Assembly: GCF_000003815.2 (NCBI RefSeq)
Contig: NC_049980.1
Span: 33,744,957-33,781,155, forward strand
DNA from: Branchiostoma floridae
Lineage: Eukaryota; Chordata; Leptocardii; Amphioxiformes; Branchiostomatidae
Direction: 5' to 3'
Length of the DNA: 36,199 nt
Shown here: piece by piece, positions 20,701 to 27,174 of the stretch
How positions within the stretch are numbered: the stretch's first letter is position 1
How the letters are laid out: every line of letters begins with the position of its first letter
Made by a program: the position numbers and the translations under genes
The notes under the pieces: generated by a model
The model's input: the letters and a program-made list of their open reading frames with translations, nothing else
Told to the model about the DNA's origin: nothing
Databases searched by the model: none

Positions 20701-21975
20701 TATCTGCAAGCGTTCTTTAAAACTATCCAGACAGGTAGTTTGGCTGTTGGATGTCCCTGCGTAGGAGGATGTGAGGAACTATGATTGCTATTTTTTTCTT
20801 TTATACTTCTTTAAAGTTGGAACAGTCAATGTGGTTAACAATCCACATACACCTACATCACAGATGATAAGGATCTGTATAAATACGCCCTCGGCGTAAT
20901 GTGTTATGATGAAAGGTGCTATTTACAGGAGCTTAGTACTAGTAGCGGACATGCAGCGTGGCAGCAGCTGGTTATACTACACTGAACCACCTGTCCCTCC
21001 TCGGGTAAACTCACTCCATAGGCCCTGAGAGAACTTGGTCGTGCACCACCGACTGTACTCCACTGTTAATGGATGGGGGCGTACGAGCATGTCCGCACTC
21101 TCAGACTTGCCTCAGCTTATCTCCAAACGTTAACATTGTGCGGTTAACACCAGTATCTTTATGAGAAATTTGCCAACGCTTTGACTTAAATCACTACTTG
21201 TTAACGTTTGGAGAACTTTATCTATGTTGACATAAATTGCACAAGAGCAAATTCTCACATGGGTCTGCCCGTGATCTCCTGACTTTTGCACATCTAGCTT
21301 ACTTGTTGTTAAAGTTACCAGACTACCAAAGCTGCATTTTCAAAGGAAAACACTAACAAATCAGGTCAACAAAGTTTGTGAAAAAATTAAAAGGTAAAAA
21401 CTGCCTTTTGCATAATTTTGCAGTTTTTGGTAACGTTATAGCACAATTACAACGCTACGTATAATACTTAAAGTGTTAGGAAAATTTAGTCAGCTAACAG
21501 ACAATAGGACTGTGCAGTTACAAGTGATGACGATAATAATCTGTATGACCTAATAGATCGTTTTGTGTGATAATCTTTATCCCACCTCACGCCCCCCTCC
21601 CCACCGCACACCTTACTGACGCTTGCCCATGTTTTCGGCTGAAGACGCAAAACCCAACAACATTTTACTTCTAACCACGACAGATCATGACATATCTATC
21701 AAAATCTTCCACAAAACCACATGAGGTTGGAGAATACAGATTTCTCATCAATCATAAATCTATAGAAATCAGATTTGCCGGTGTTCGTGATCGCCCGGTG
21801 TTGCAGTCGAGCGTGCATGCGACTCTAACTCTCACCAAGGGGCGAAGAACTCCACAAGAGCGACGTCATGTTCGCCGATACGATCTGAAAAGTCGTCTCC
21901 AGAGTAGTCTAAGACGTCGTCTGCGTTTACTCGCGCCAAGGCGCAAACGACGAGCAGAGAGAGCCAGCTGAACAT
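11705..21975 (-). CDS. PDIA3: Protein disulfide isomerase A3 (ERp57), complete gene of 14 coding exons
   Basis: PDIA3/ERp57 is the ER thiol oxidoreductase that forms and isomerises disulfides in glycoproteins delivered by calnexin and calreticulin. Joining exons 21836-21975, 20388-20475, 19446-19572, 18710-18817, 17883-18009, 16820-16933, 16404-16504, 16116-16137, 15297-15479, 14548-14650, 13696-13824, 13306-13385, 12577-12634 and 11705-11776 gives 1452 nt, a whole number of codons (483 aa). All introns are GT-AG and all phases agree. Order: signal peptide (1 to about 18), a domain with CGHC at 48-51, b, b', a' domain with CGHC at 398-401, and C-terminal RDEL (480-483). Segments such as [18 protein letters not shown] and [11 protein letters not shown] are diagnostic for PDIA3 over PDIA1, A4 and A6. 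Length is close to the roughly 505 aa of the human protein. Confidence 0.95.
11787..11905. repeat. 31-bp tandem repeat (about 3.8 units) at the 3' splice site of the last PDIA3 intron
   Basis: AGAAACAGTCAGTAAGAAAT followed by TCGGACTTTAA repeats with a 31-bp period from 11791, 11822, 11853 and 11884; the last unit is partial and diverged. The array abuts the acceptor of PDIA3 exon 14. On the gene strand each unit reads TTACTGACTG then TTTCTTT, i.e. a branch-point-like sequence and a pyrimidine tract. Confidence 0.9.
12306..12328 (+). repeat. GAA microsatellite
   Basis: Six or so consecutive GAA units within PDIA3 intron 13. Confidence 0.85.
12423..12538. repeat. Foldback/MITE-like inverted repeat
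   Basis: ATGATCAGTGCGGTGACA at 12423-12440 is mirrored by TGTCACCACTGATCAT at 12523-12538, and an inner GACATCTGATAGAT/ATCATCTAGATGTC pairing extends the stem. It lies in PDIA3 intron 13 and has no coding capacity. Confidence 0.5.
12577..12634 (-). CDS. PDIA3: PDIA3 coding exon 13 (a' domain, cis-proline loop)
   Basis: 58 nt: it encodes [20 protein letters not shown], corresponding to GFPTIYFSPANKK...PKKY in mammals. GTAAGT donor, phase 0. Confidence 0.93.
13306..13385 (-). CDS. PDIA3: PDIA3 coding exon 12 (a' domain)
   Basis: 80 nt: it encodes [20 protein letters not shown] followed by GAFKVSG. It equals the family's [25 protein letters not shown] donor, phase 2. Confidence 0.94.
13484..13643 (+). 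pseudogene. RTE/Jockey-like LINE remnant (C-terminus) ending in a short TGA/ATG repeat
   Basis: In PDIA3 intron 11, on the opposite strand to the gene, the frame reads [20 protein letters not shown] followed by [18 protein letters not shown] and a stop. Just before it, in another frame, is [10 protein letters not shown]. Together they resemble the C-x-C...H-I...C C-terminus of non-LTR elements broken by a +1 frameshift. The stop is followed by ATGATGATGATGA, like the short 3' tails of RTE-type elements. Family assignment is tentative. Confidence 0.6.
13696..13824 (-). CDS. PDIA3: PDIA3 coding exon 11 (second CGHC active site)
   Basis: 129 nt, exactly 43 codons: [11 protein letters not shown], then [20 protein letters not shown]. 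It is bounded by TTTGCAG and GTACAG and holds the a' catalytic site. Confidence 0.95.
14465..14572. repeat. 73-bp-offset duplication of the PDIA3 exon 10 donor region
   Basis: ACAGGTGTTGTTACCTTGAC at 14461 and the near-identical CAGGTGTTATTACCTTGAC starting at 14535 are 73-74 bp apart. The copy includes the last bases of exon 10 and its GT donor. An additional short CAGGTAAGA repeat lies between them. Confidence 0.7.
14548..14650 (-). CDS. PDIA3: PDIA3 coding exon 10 (b'-a' junction)
   Basis: 103 nt: it encodes [20 protein letters not shown] then [14 protein letters not shown], the most diagnostic ERp57 stretch. It ends in phase 0 before GTAATA. A near copy of this donor region lies 73 bp further along the transcript (see findings). 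Confidence 0.94.
15011..15175 (-). pseudogene. Non-LTR retrotransposon ORF fragment
   Basis: In PDIA3 intron 9 the minus strand reads [20 protein letters not shown] then GLTDEP. This matches the common C-terminal GRPRKSWMDSVRRD-type segment of animal LINE polyproteins. It is only about 50 codons, with no other domain recognisable, so it is a dead fragment. Confidence 0.6.
15297..15479 (-). CDS. PDIA3: PDIA3 coding exon 9 (b' domain)
   Basis: 183 nt: it encodes [20 protein letters not shown], then LSEFGLDSS and KFIMKDEF. It corresponds to the family's FAVASRKTF...LSDFGLES and KFVMQEEFS. GTACTG donor, phase 2. Confidence 0.93.
16116..16137 (-). CDS. PDIA3: PDIA3 coding exon 8, a 22-nt microexon
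   Basis: GAAGTAACTACTGGAGAAAC plus AG (22 nt) sits between a TTTTTCAG acceptor and a GTAAGC donor. With split codons on both sides it encodes G-S-N-Y-W-R-N-R, identical to the conserved GSNYWRNR stretch of ERp57. Without it the frame breaks, which supports its reality. Confidence 0.92.
16404..16504 (-). CDS. PDIA3: PDIA3 coding exon 7 (start of b' domain)
   Basis: 101 nt: it encodes [20 protein letters not shown] followed by [13 protein letters not shown]. The last lysine corresponds to one implicated in calnexin/calreticulin binding in the mammalian b' domain. GTGAGA donor, phase 1. Confidence 0.93.
16614..16690 (+). repeat. Dispersed repeat family A, copy 2
   Basis: TCTGACCGTTTCCAAAATCA followed by TCCAGTTGCTTGAGTAACTG matches 10161-10240 with scattered differences. 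It lies in PDIA3 intron 6. Confidence 0.75.
16820..16933 (-). CDS. PDIA3: PDIA3 coding exon 6 (end of b domain)
   Basis: 114 nt: it encodes [20 protein letters not shown] and continues to KIKTWLKDN. It corresponds to the family segment ILFRPSHLTNKFEDK. GTAAGT donor, phase 2. Confidence 0.93.
16950..17110. repeat. Possible interspersed repeat
   Basis: CATTTATTTAACCAGGAATA and the following palindromic CAGGTC...GACCTG region resemble 3' ends of short retroposons. No second copy is in the window, so this is a weak call. Confidence 0.3.
17883..18009 (-). CDS. PDIA3: PDIA3 coding exon 5 (b domain)
   Basis: 127 nt: it encodes [20 protein letters not shown] followed by [17 protein letters not shown]. 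It matches the redox-inactive b domain of ERp57 (FFDDSFSEA...NYRFAHT). It ends in phase 2 at GTGAGT. Confidence 0.93.
18191..18351 (+). repeat. SINE-like dispersed repeat family B, copy 1
   Basis: A unit of about 160 bp, from TATCTGTATCTGTAT through CACCAGCTTCGCAGGCACGC and AGCAGCTGGTTATATTACAC to GCGTTCTTTAAAACTACCCA, recurs at 20575-20731 at roughly 90% identity by eye. A longer diverged relative lies at 20872-21325. It is noncoding. It lies in PDIA3 intron 4. Confidence 0.85.
18710..18817 (-). CDS. PDIA3: PDIA3 coding exon 4 (end of a domain, start of b)
   Basis: 108 nt: it encodes [18 protein letters not shown] and continues to EPSVV, corresponding to the family's DGIVSHLKKQAGP segment. 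The first residue is split with exon 3, and the exon ends in phase 1 at a GTAAGA donor. Confidence 0.93.
19189..19230 (-). repeat. Dispersed repeat family A, copy 3 (inverted, partial)
   Basis: The reverse complement reads GTCTGTTTCCAAAATCATAT then CTAGTTCCTCGAGTAACTGC, matching the central part of copies 1 and 2. Confidence 0.65.
19446..19572 (-). CDS. PDIA3: PDIA3 coding exon 3 (a domain, cis-proline loop)
   Basis: 127 nt: it starts VDCTSES and contains [17 protein letters not shown], the thioredoxin-fold SGYPT cis-proline loop. It ends in phase 1 before GTAAGT. Confidence 0.95.
20082..20311. mobile_element. hAT-type MITE with 8-bp target duplication
   Basis: The element spans 20090-20303 (214 bp). 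Its ends are CAGGGTTATAGCCAGC and, reverse-complemented, CAGGGTTGTAGCCAGC; CAGGG termini are typical of hAT. Flanking 8-mers GTCTAGAG (20082-20089) and GTTTAGAG (20304-20311) agree at seven of eight positions. It is noncoding and lies in PDIA3 intron 2. An interior motif recurs in the larger element at 30.4-31.2 kb. Confidence 0.8.
20388..20475 (-). CDS. PDIA3: PDIA3 coding exon 2 (first CGHC active site)
   Basis: 88 nt: it completes the Trp codon, then encodes [20 protein letters not shown] and ends at VALVK before GTGAGG. Both active-site cysteines are present. Confidence 0.95.
20575..20731 (+). repeat. SINE-like dispersed repeat family B, copy 2
   Basis: It matches 18191-18351 in order and orientation, including CACCAGCTTCGCAGG and CAGCAGCTGGTTATATTACA. 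Confidence 0.85.
20872..21325 (+). repeat. Dispersed repeat family B, diverged longer copy
   Basis: Ordered matches to family B are CTGTATAAATACGCCCTCGG, then GCAGCAGCTGGTTATACTAC and finally ACTTTTGCACATCTAGCTTA. About 250 bp of unrelated sequence separates the second and third block, so this is either a longer family member or one carrying an insertion. Confidence 0.5.
21836..21975 (-). CDS. PDIA3: PDIA3 coding exon 1 (start codon, signal peptide, start of a domain)
   Basis: ATG at 21975-21973 opens [18 protein letters not shown], a clear signal peptide, followed by [15 protein letters not shown] and VALVEFFAP. The exon ends CCTTG before a GTGAGA donor; the Trp codon of the WCGHC site is split across the intron (phase 2). 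Confidence 0.93.
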
Positions 21976-22062
21976 CTTGAGTTGTTGGATGTTGTGTCCT
22001 GTTGTAACGTTAGTGTTTTAGTGTGAGGAAATAAGGAAGTGGGGAGGGGCGCCACCTGGTCG

Positions 22063-22121
22063 TGACGTGTACGGGCCTGGCGTGTGGCGCGCGCTCATTG
22101 GTCAGGAGTCGCGTCACGTGG
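22063..22121 (-). promoter_or_regulatory. Putative PDIA3 promoter with ERSE-like and UPRE-like motifs
   Basis: On the gene (minus) strand, 22101-22083 reads CCAAT, nine bases, CCACA. This differs at one position from the ER stress response element CCAAT-N9-CCACG bound by NF-Y and ATF6. TGACGTGT on the plus strand at 22063-22070 is one base off the ATF6/XBP1 site TGACGTG[GA]. A CACGTG core lies at 22115-22120. All are 88-146 bp upstream of the PDIA3 start codon, in a GC-rich stretch. PDIA3 is a known unfolded-protein-response target in vertebrates; use of these sites here is inference. Confidence 0.6.
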
Positions 22122-22348
22122 GCGTGAGGTGGCCGCCTCTCGTTCACTCTCGTCCCCACACCAGGATCCCGTGCGTTTGGGAGCTTTGAGAAAATTTTAA
22201 AAACAAAGCACACAATTTTGGACGTAGTTTTTACATCATTGGAAATATATGGAAGCACAGATATGTACGCAAGTACATGTAAAAGTCCCTGGCTCGTCTG
22301 GTTGGAAAAATATCTTTATATACAATGTAGGCGCCTTTGCTGTCAGCT

Positions 22349-22421
22349 GATTCCGTGGTGTAGCGGTTATCACATCTGCCTAACACGCAGAAGGTCCCCG
22401 GTTCGATCCCGGGCGGAATCA
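22349..22421 (+). tRNA. tRNA-Val (anticodon AAC)
   Basis: A 73-nt cloverleaf. Acceptor stem GATTCCG pairs with CGGAATC and is followed by discriminator A. The anticodon stem TCTGC/GCAGA encloses loop CTAACAC with anticodon AAC. The T arm is CCCGG-TTCGATC-CCGGG. Internal promoter boxes are visible: A box TGGTGTAGCGG and B box GGTTCGATCCC at 22400-22410. No CCA is encoded and there is no intron, as usual for animal tRNA-Val. A TTTT pol III terminator follows at 22424-22427. Confidence 0.97.
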
Positions 22422-22423
22422 TG

Positions 22424-22427
22424 TTTT
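22424..22427 (+). terminator. RNA polymerase III terminator of tRNA-Val
   Basis: A TTTT run three bases after the mature tRNA 3' end, with more T-rich sequence following. Confidence 0.85.
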
Positions 22428-22980
22428 GCAAATTTTTGTTTGTTCACCTTTTTTATGGTTTTATAAAACCACCTTCAAGGATTGCGTTTGTATTGATCCT
22501 CTACGAATTGCTTATTTGCTCCGTTTCTTTAAATTTTTTCCAAAGGTTTGTTAAATGACATCGGTGCTTAATTTCTCAAAACATATTGCCCCTTTCCTAT
22601 CGCAATTTCCCCCTTGAGGCTTTCCCTAGTACTACAACAGAACGTCCCGTTTTTATGTTTACCATCACAAAAAGGAAACATACTGTTTTACCCTGTTGCT
22701 TACTCTTTTTCTCCTTCTTCTCCAAACAAACAAGGTCAATGACATGGACCAGACGGCTGTCACCATGGTTACTGAGAAAGTAGCGAAGTTGCAGGTACCC
22801 TGTGGTATGCAATTACATAATCGGTAGCATTGCTACATGATTGACATCATTAGTTGCAGGACAGAGCTGGCAGAATGGTCACGAGGTATATGATGTAGAT
22901 ACCTAGGCCTGACCATTTGAAGGCAAACATTCTGTATTTGTTTGCAAATGCTATCTTTTTAGTTCTGATTTGTCATCATC
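22428..22980. other. Intergenic spacer between tRNA-Val and the 3' end of NLR-1
   Basis: AT-rich sequence with no gene or repeat that I can support. Confidence 0.5.
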
Positions 22981-22995
22981 TTGATATTACTGCAT

Positions 22996-23001
22996 TTTAT
23001 T
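22996..23001 (-). terminator. Poly(A) signal candidate for NLR-1
   Basis: TTTATT on the plus strand gives AATAAA for the minus-strand gene. The paralogue NLR-2 has an AATAAA at the corresponding place (31432-31437), in both cases about 45-50 bp beyond the shared AGCATGTGTTATT block. Confidence 0.55.
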
Positions 23002-23571
23002 AAAAAGCTACATTAAAAGAGCAAATCAAATAGACCATATCAACCAGCATGTGTTATTGGTTTGTTTAATAATCCAACGCAGCGACATACATGTAGATAG
23101 TGGCACAAACGGCACAATATACCAATGGCAACAAGCATAAAAAAGATTGTTATGTATCATATATATCATCACTTTGATAACCCTATATGCAAAAAAAAAC
23201 ATTATAAAAAGTCTATTTACATCACAAATTCCAACTTTGCTCATTGACATATTCACTCAACTTCAACAGATATTTCCTTTGCTGTCAGCCTTCTTACCTT
23301 CCCTGTACATCTGTCACATTATCGTTACAGTTATAGTTTGCACAAGAAAAATAGCGTTGTCACTGAAATACTTAGTAGACACATGTTCTGCATTACTTGT
23401 ACTTGGTATCCCTGTGGTCAACAGTATACCATACGTGAAAGTCAATTCATCTAAAATGATAACTGTAATTAAGCCTGGCTGTGCAATTACACTGGTCAGT
23501 ACACATTTCTCCGTTATAAATCAAAATAGCCATAACTTTATCGAATATTTCTTTCTTTATGTGGAATTTAC

Positions 23572-23686
23572 TACTCTCCAAGCAGAGGTTAGGCTCCGAC
23601 TGTTTTTTAACGCTTTTTTAGCCCGATAAAAACGACAAAAAAAAGCGTTAAAAACAGCCGGAGCCTAGCCTCTGCTTGGAGAGTAC
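23572..23686. mobile_element. Small foldback MITE in the NLR-1 3'UTR
   Basis: TACTCTCCAAGCAGAGGTTA at the left end is mirrored by GCCTCTGCTTGGAGAGTA at the right; the stem continues through GGCTCCG and TTTTTAACGC for about 46 bp per arm, leaving a short loop. AATTTAC occurs just before (23565-23571) and just after (23687-23693), a 7-bp target duplication. The equivalent place in NLR-2 lacks it. Confidence 0.85.
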
Positions 23687-24607
23687 AATTTACAACTGCT
23701 ATGCACCTCGGAATAAGTCTCGATGAATGTACAAACATTTGCATATCTGCATGTCTACAGAACTATGGGGCCATTTGGATCTGATGCTAAGAGTGCACAG
23801 TTGTTTCCTGTTATACCTTTTATAACACTACTCTTAAAGCAATGTAAATCATGTTATAAAACATTTGATAAGCCCATTGCAATGTGGAAACAGCAATATC
23901 TAAACAATACGTATATCTACAAAACATAAGTATTAAAAAAAGACATACTACACGTTTCCTACAATTCTATAAGATCAATGGCAAAGGTTTTCTGCAAATT
24001 TACTAACGTTGTGGATGCCGATCAGTGATTTATGGTAAAAAAACTATGCAAGGGTATAATAACGTATACGTTAAGCACTACATGGAATGATAGAGATACA
24101 TGATGATACCCAATCCGAGAAAAGTTTCTAAAGTAACAAAGGCGTGTGCACGGTCATGCTCTTGTCAAAGGTTCTGTTTTAGTATCCAATAAACATTGTG
24201 TTATATTTTCATCACTTACATCAGAAGGTCTTCAAAGGAAACTGGATGTCAGGATAGCATTTTATATACAAACCAGTAAAGATAATCTTTTCCTTCAGGA
24301 AATTGTGACAGCTATCATTAAATCAGGTATTAATCTATCAAATGTTGATCAAAAGCTGCAATAGATGTATGCGTTTGTTGATACGGGCCAGATGTCTGAT
24401 TCAAATAGATAAATTGATCTGATCGATTAATGCAGATTTATGTCTTTAATGACGTATTGTTGGGGCATAAACAAGAACAAGTTAACCTGTTCAAACTGTT
24501 GCAGAGAAATGTAAGAAATAGAAGCGACTTTTGTGTTCTCTGGAGCGAATGCTAAAACTTCACCTATCGCCCTGTTGAACCTACAAAGTCTCACCCCGCG
24601 TTATGTT

Positions 24608-27174
24608 CTAGGCCTGGTCATGAACAGAGGTACTGTCAGACAAAGTGATACTGAGTTCCTTGTAGTTGCTAGGCTTATTACGTAACAGCTCGGAAATCAT
24701 CTCTGCCCTGCACTCCGAGTGAGAAAGCATCCCCTCAACCACCAGCGTCTCCAGAGTTCGGTTTTCCCGGATCGCTGAACACAGGCGAGAGAGGGACTCA
24801 TCGCTGCAATCCCTTTGGTATATCTTATTTATCTTGTCTATACTAGGGTCAATTCCCCATCTAAGCCTCAGTGTCTTCAGCACCTTATTTTTCGTCACAC
24901 ACTCTGTGAGTTTGTGCACCATTGGCTCCACATTAAATGTCTCATATTGTACGAGCACTCCTGCAGGCAGCCATTGTTTGATACCGAAATACCAACGAAT
25001 ATCGAGCTTTAAATCATCTTTCCTTGGAAGCTCTAACTCAACAGCCTCGAGTTGTTTATGTTTCGAGATGCTCTGTAAGGTGGCTATTAGGTTACCGAAT
25101 CCCCTGGTGTTGTCCCCAGGATCATTATTTGCCCAGGTACCTATCTCTAACTTGATGGACCTGAGGCGAATGTTACACTCGATCAAATGGGCCAACCGCC
25201 TGTCAATCTCTGAGAACTCTACACCAAGCTCCTTGTCCAATGGACATTGCTCCTTGTCAATATAACAGCTGTCGAACAGTACAGAAATATGTTCTATTCT
25301 TGATACTGCTGACAATTGTTTCAACGAACTTAACAATGACGGCAGAATGCCGGTAAGATGGTTGCTACGTATGGTCACACTTTCTGTTCCACACCTAGGT
25401 ACGAACTGTAGCGCTTCTAGTGGGGATACAGCTGCTGCAATGTCACGCCTAGTCTCGAGTGTTGTCACAGAGCGTAACTTGTCATAATCCGATAATGAGT
25501 TTTCCAACACACCAATCTCCTGTGTTATGTAGAGTACTCGATCTAAGTTGATTGTGAGATGCTGTATGGAAGTTGCACCTTGGCTCACAGGTAGGTCCTT
25601 TTGAAAAGTCAGCACGTGTGCCAAGCCAACACACCAATTCCTTTCATTATCAAGATTAACTATGAAATCCTCCAGGTTGTTGGTTGCGTGCTGAGACAAG
25701 CAGGGTGCTACAATCTCGGCCATTTTACCACCTGCACAACTTGTCCCAAGCCACATAAAACACAAAAATGACAAAGGTTCCCTGTCTCCATCTGTTTGGG
25801 CTTTGCTTAGTTCCTCTGCAAACCGTTCAAATACTGGGCGTGAATTCTCACCTAGGATCAAAAGTAACAAGCGTTGCACCTCCCTGTACTTACGATGGCA
25901 AGATATAACTTGTTCCCTGTTAACCACGGTAGCATTTGACATACCAAACAAGCGACAAACACATTTCATCCCCTCTTCTCTGCTACTTCCATCCATGACC
26001 AGGCCACTGATGTAGCGGGCGGCCATGTATTCCTGAAACGTTTTGTGCAGAAAGGCGCAGTAGCAGGTGCGTTTGATTCTGGAGAAAGAGTAATCTCTAG
26101 TCAGGAGGCCCATGGTCAACATGTTATCGGCAGTTGTGCCATACTTCTTTTTGATCTCATCTATGTTAAACTGGAGCTGTTCCTGCTCTAGTCCCTCCCA
26201 GGACAGTTTTCCCAGACCTCGTAAGGCCTCTTCTACGTCAGGAGGAAGTTTATCACCTTCCATCGGGAGCTCCATCCTTGTACAGAAACGATTAGCAACC
26301 GAATAAACAATCATTTCGTATAGTTCAGCTTTGCTAGAAGGCAGTTTTTCACTGTTTTCCTCCCACACAACACATATGAGCACATTGTTGAGGGGGTTGA
26401 CTACTATTTCTGACAAACTGCTATTTCTTTGAAGCTGTTCCACTAGTTTTGAGGCAGACTCCGGGGACTCACAAAAGTATTTGTGTATGAACTCCTCTGA
26501 ATTTTCCTCAGTATAACCTACAATTTTGTAGTATTGGTGACATTTTTCCAGGTCTTTGACACAGTGGTACGGCCTGGAGGTCACCAGGACATGACAGTTC
26601 CTGAGGATTTTACCCTGGATCAAGTCCACCACATCTGTGACTTCCCTAGCTGGCCTACTTAGCTCATCTAGACCGTCTAGGATTAAGAGAACATCATCCT
26701 GGTTCTCTTGGATGTAGGACCAGAGCTGGTCCGGGGTCATTTTTGCGTCCTTTGGTAGGAGCTGCTCAAATATTTCACTTTTGACTTTCCCAGCTAAGTG
26801 TCGCATTTCCAGAAAAAACACGACCTTAAACCTGTCCAGTTTCCCACAGGACCAATCAAAGGCAAGTTTCTGACAAGAGCACGACTTCCCAATACCAGGG
26901 TCCCCCTCTACTCGTATCTTTCTGACAGCTGAACTAACGTTAAGTTGGCTATCTTCACCTTTCCTTGTCTTATAGATATCTGCTAAGCTTACGATAGTGT
27001 CTGTGTCTTGAAAGCGCCCCCTATCGTTTCTTTGCTGGATCTGCAGGTTGGTGTAGACCTCTCCAAGATGCAGGTTGAGGTCTTCACACCACGGTAGAGG
27101 CCGCACATGCGCATACTCTGTAGCGTACAGGTCCTTCAGACAGCCAATGACGTCATCAACCGCGTCAGGCGGTC
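24608..27174 (-). CDS. NLR-1 exon 2: NACHT and leucine-rich C-terminus
   Basis: The exon begins after a TTGCATATTTCAG acceptor with GA|CCG (phase 1 entry) and encodes PPDAVDDVIGCLKDLYATEY onward, 854 further residues and a TAG stop. The conserved pre-NACHT segment VRPLPWCEDLNLHLGE is shared with NLR-2. An alternative reading that starts at an upstream TTG would lie inside the intron and is not credible. The NACHT core carries all nucleotide-binding motifs, so ATPase function is plausible. C-terminal strands such as LKTLRLRWG and LETLVVEG fit leucine-rich repeats, though irregular ones. Confidence 0.92.

Larger units (their letters stand above)
22981..24607 (-). other. NLR-1 3' untranslated/flanking region
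   Basis: About 1.6 kb downstream of the NLR-1 stop. Several blocks match the equivalent region after NLR-2, e.g. TGCTCTTGTCAAAGGTTCTG (near 24157 and 32724) and CAATGGCAACAAGCATNA (near 23122 and 31578). AATAAA on the minus strand at 22996-23001 lies shortly past the last conserved block, so this is probably transcribed 3'UTR. Confidence 0.6.
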
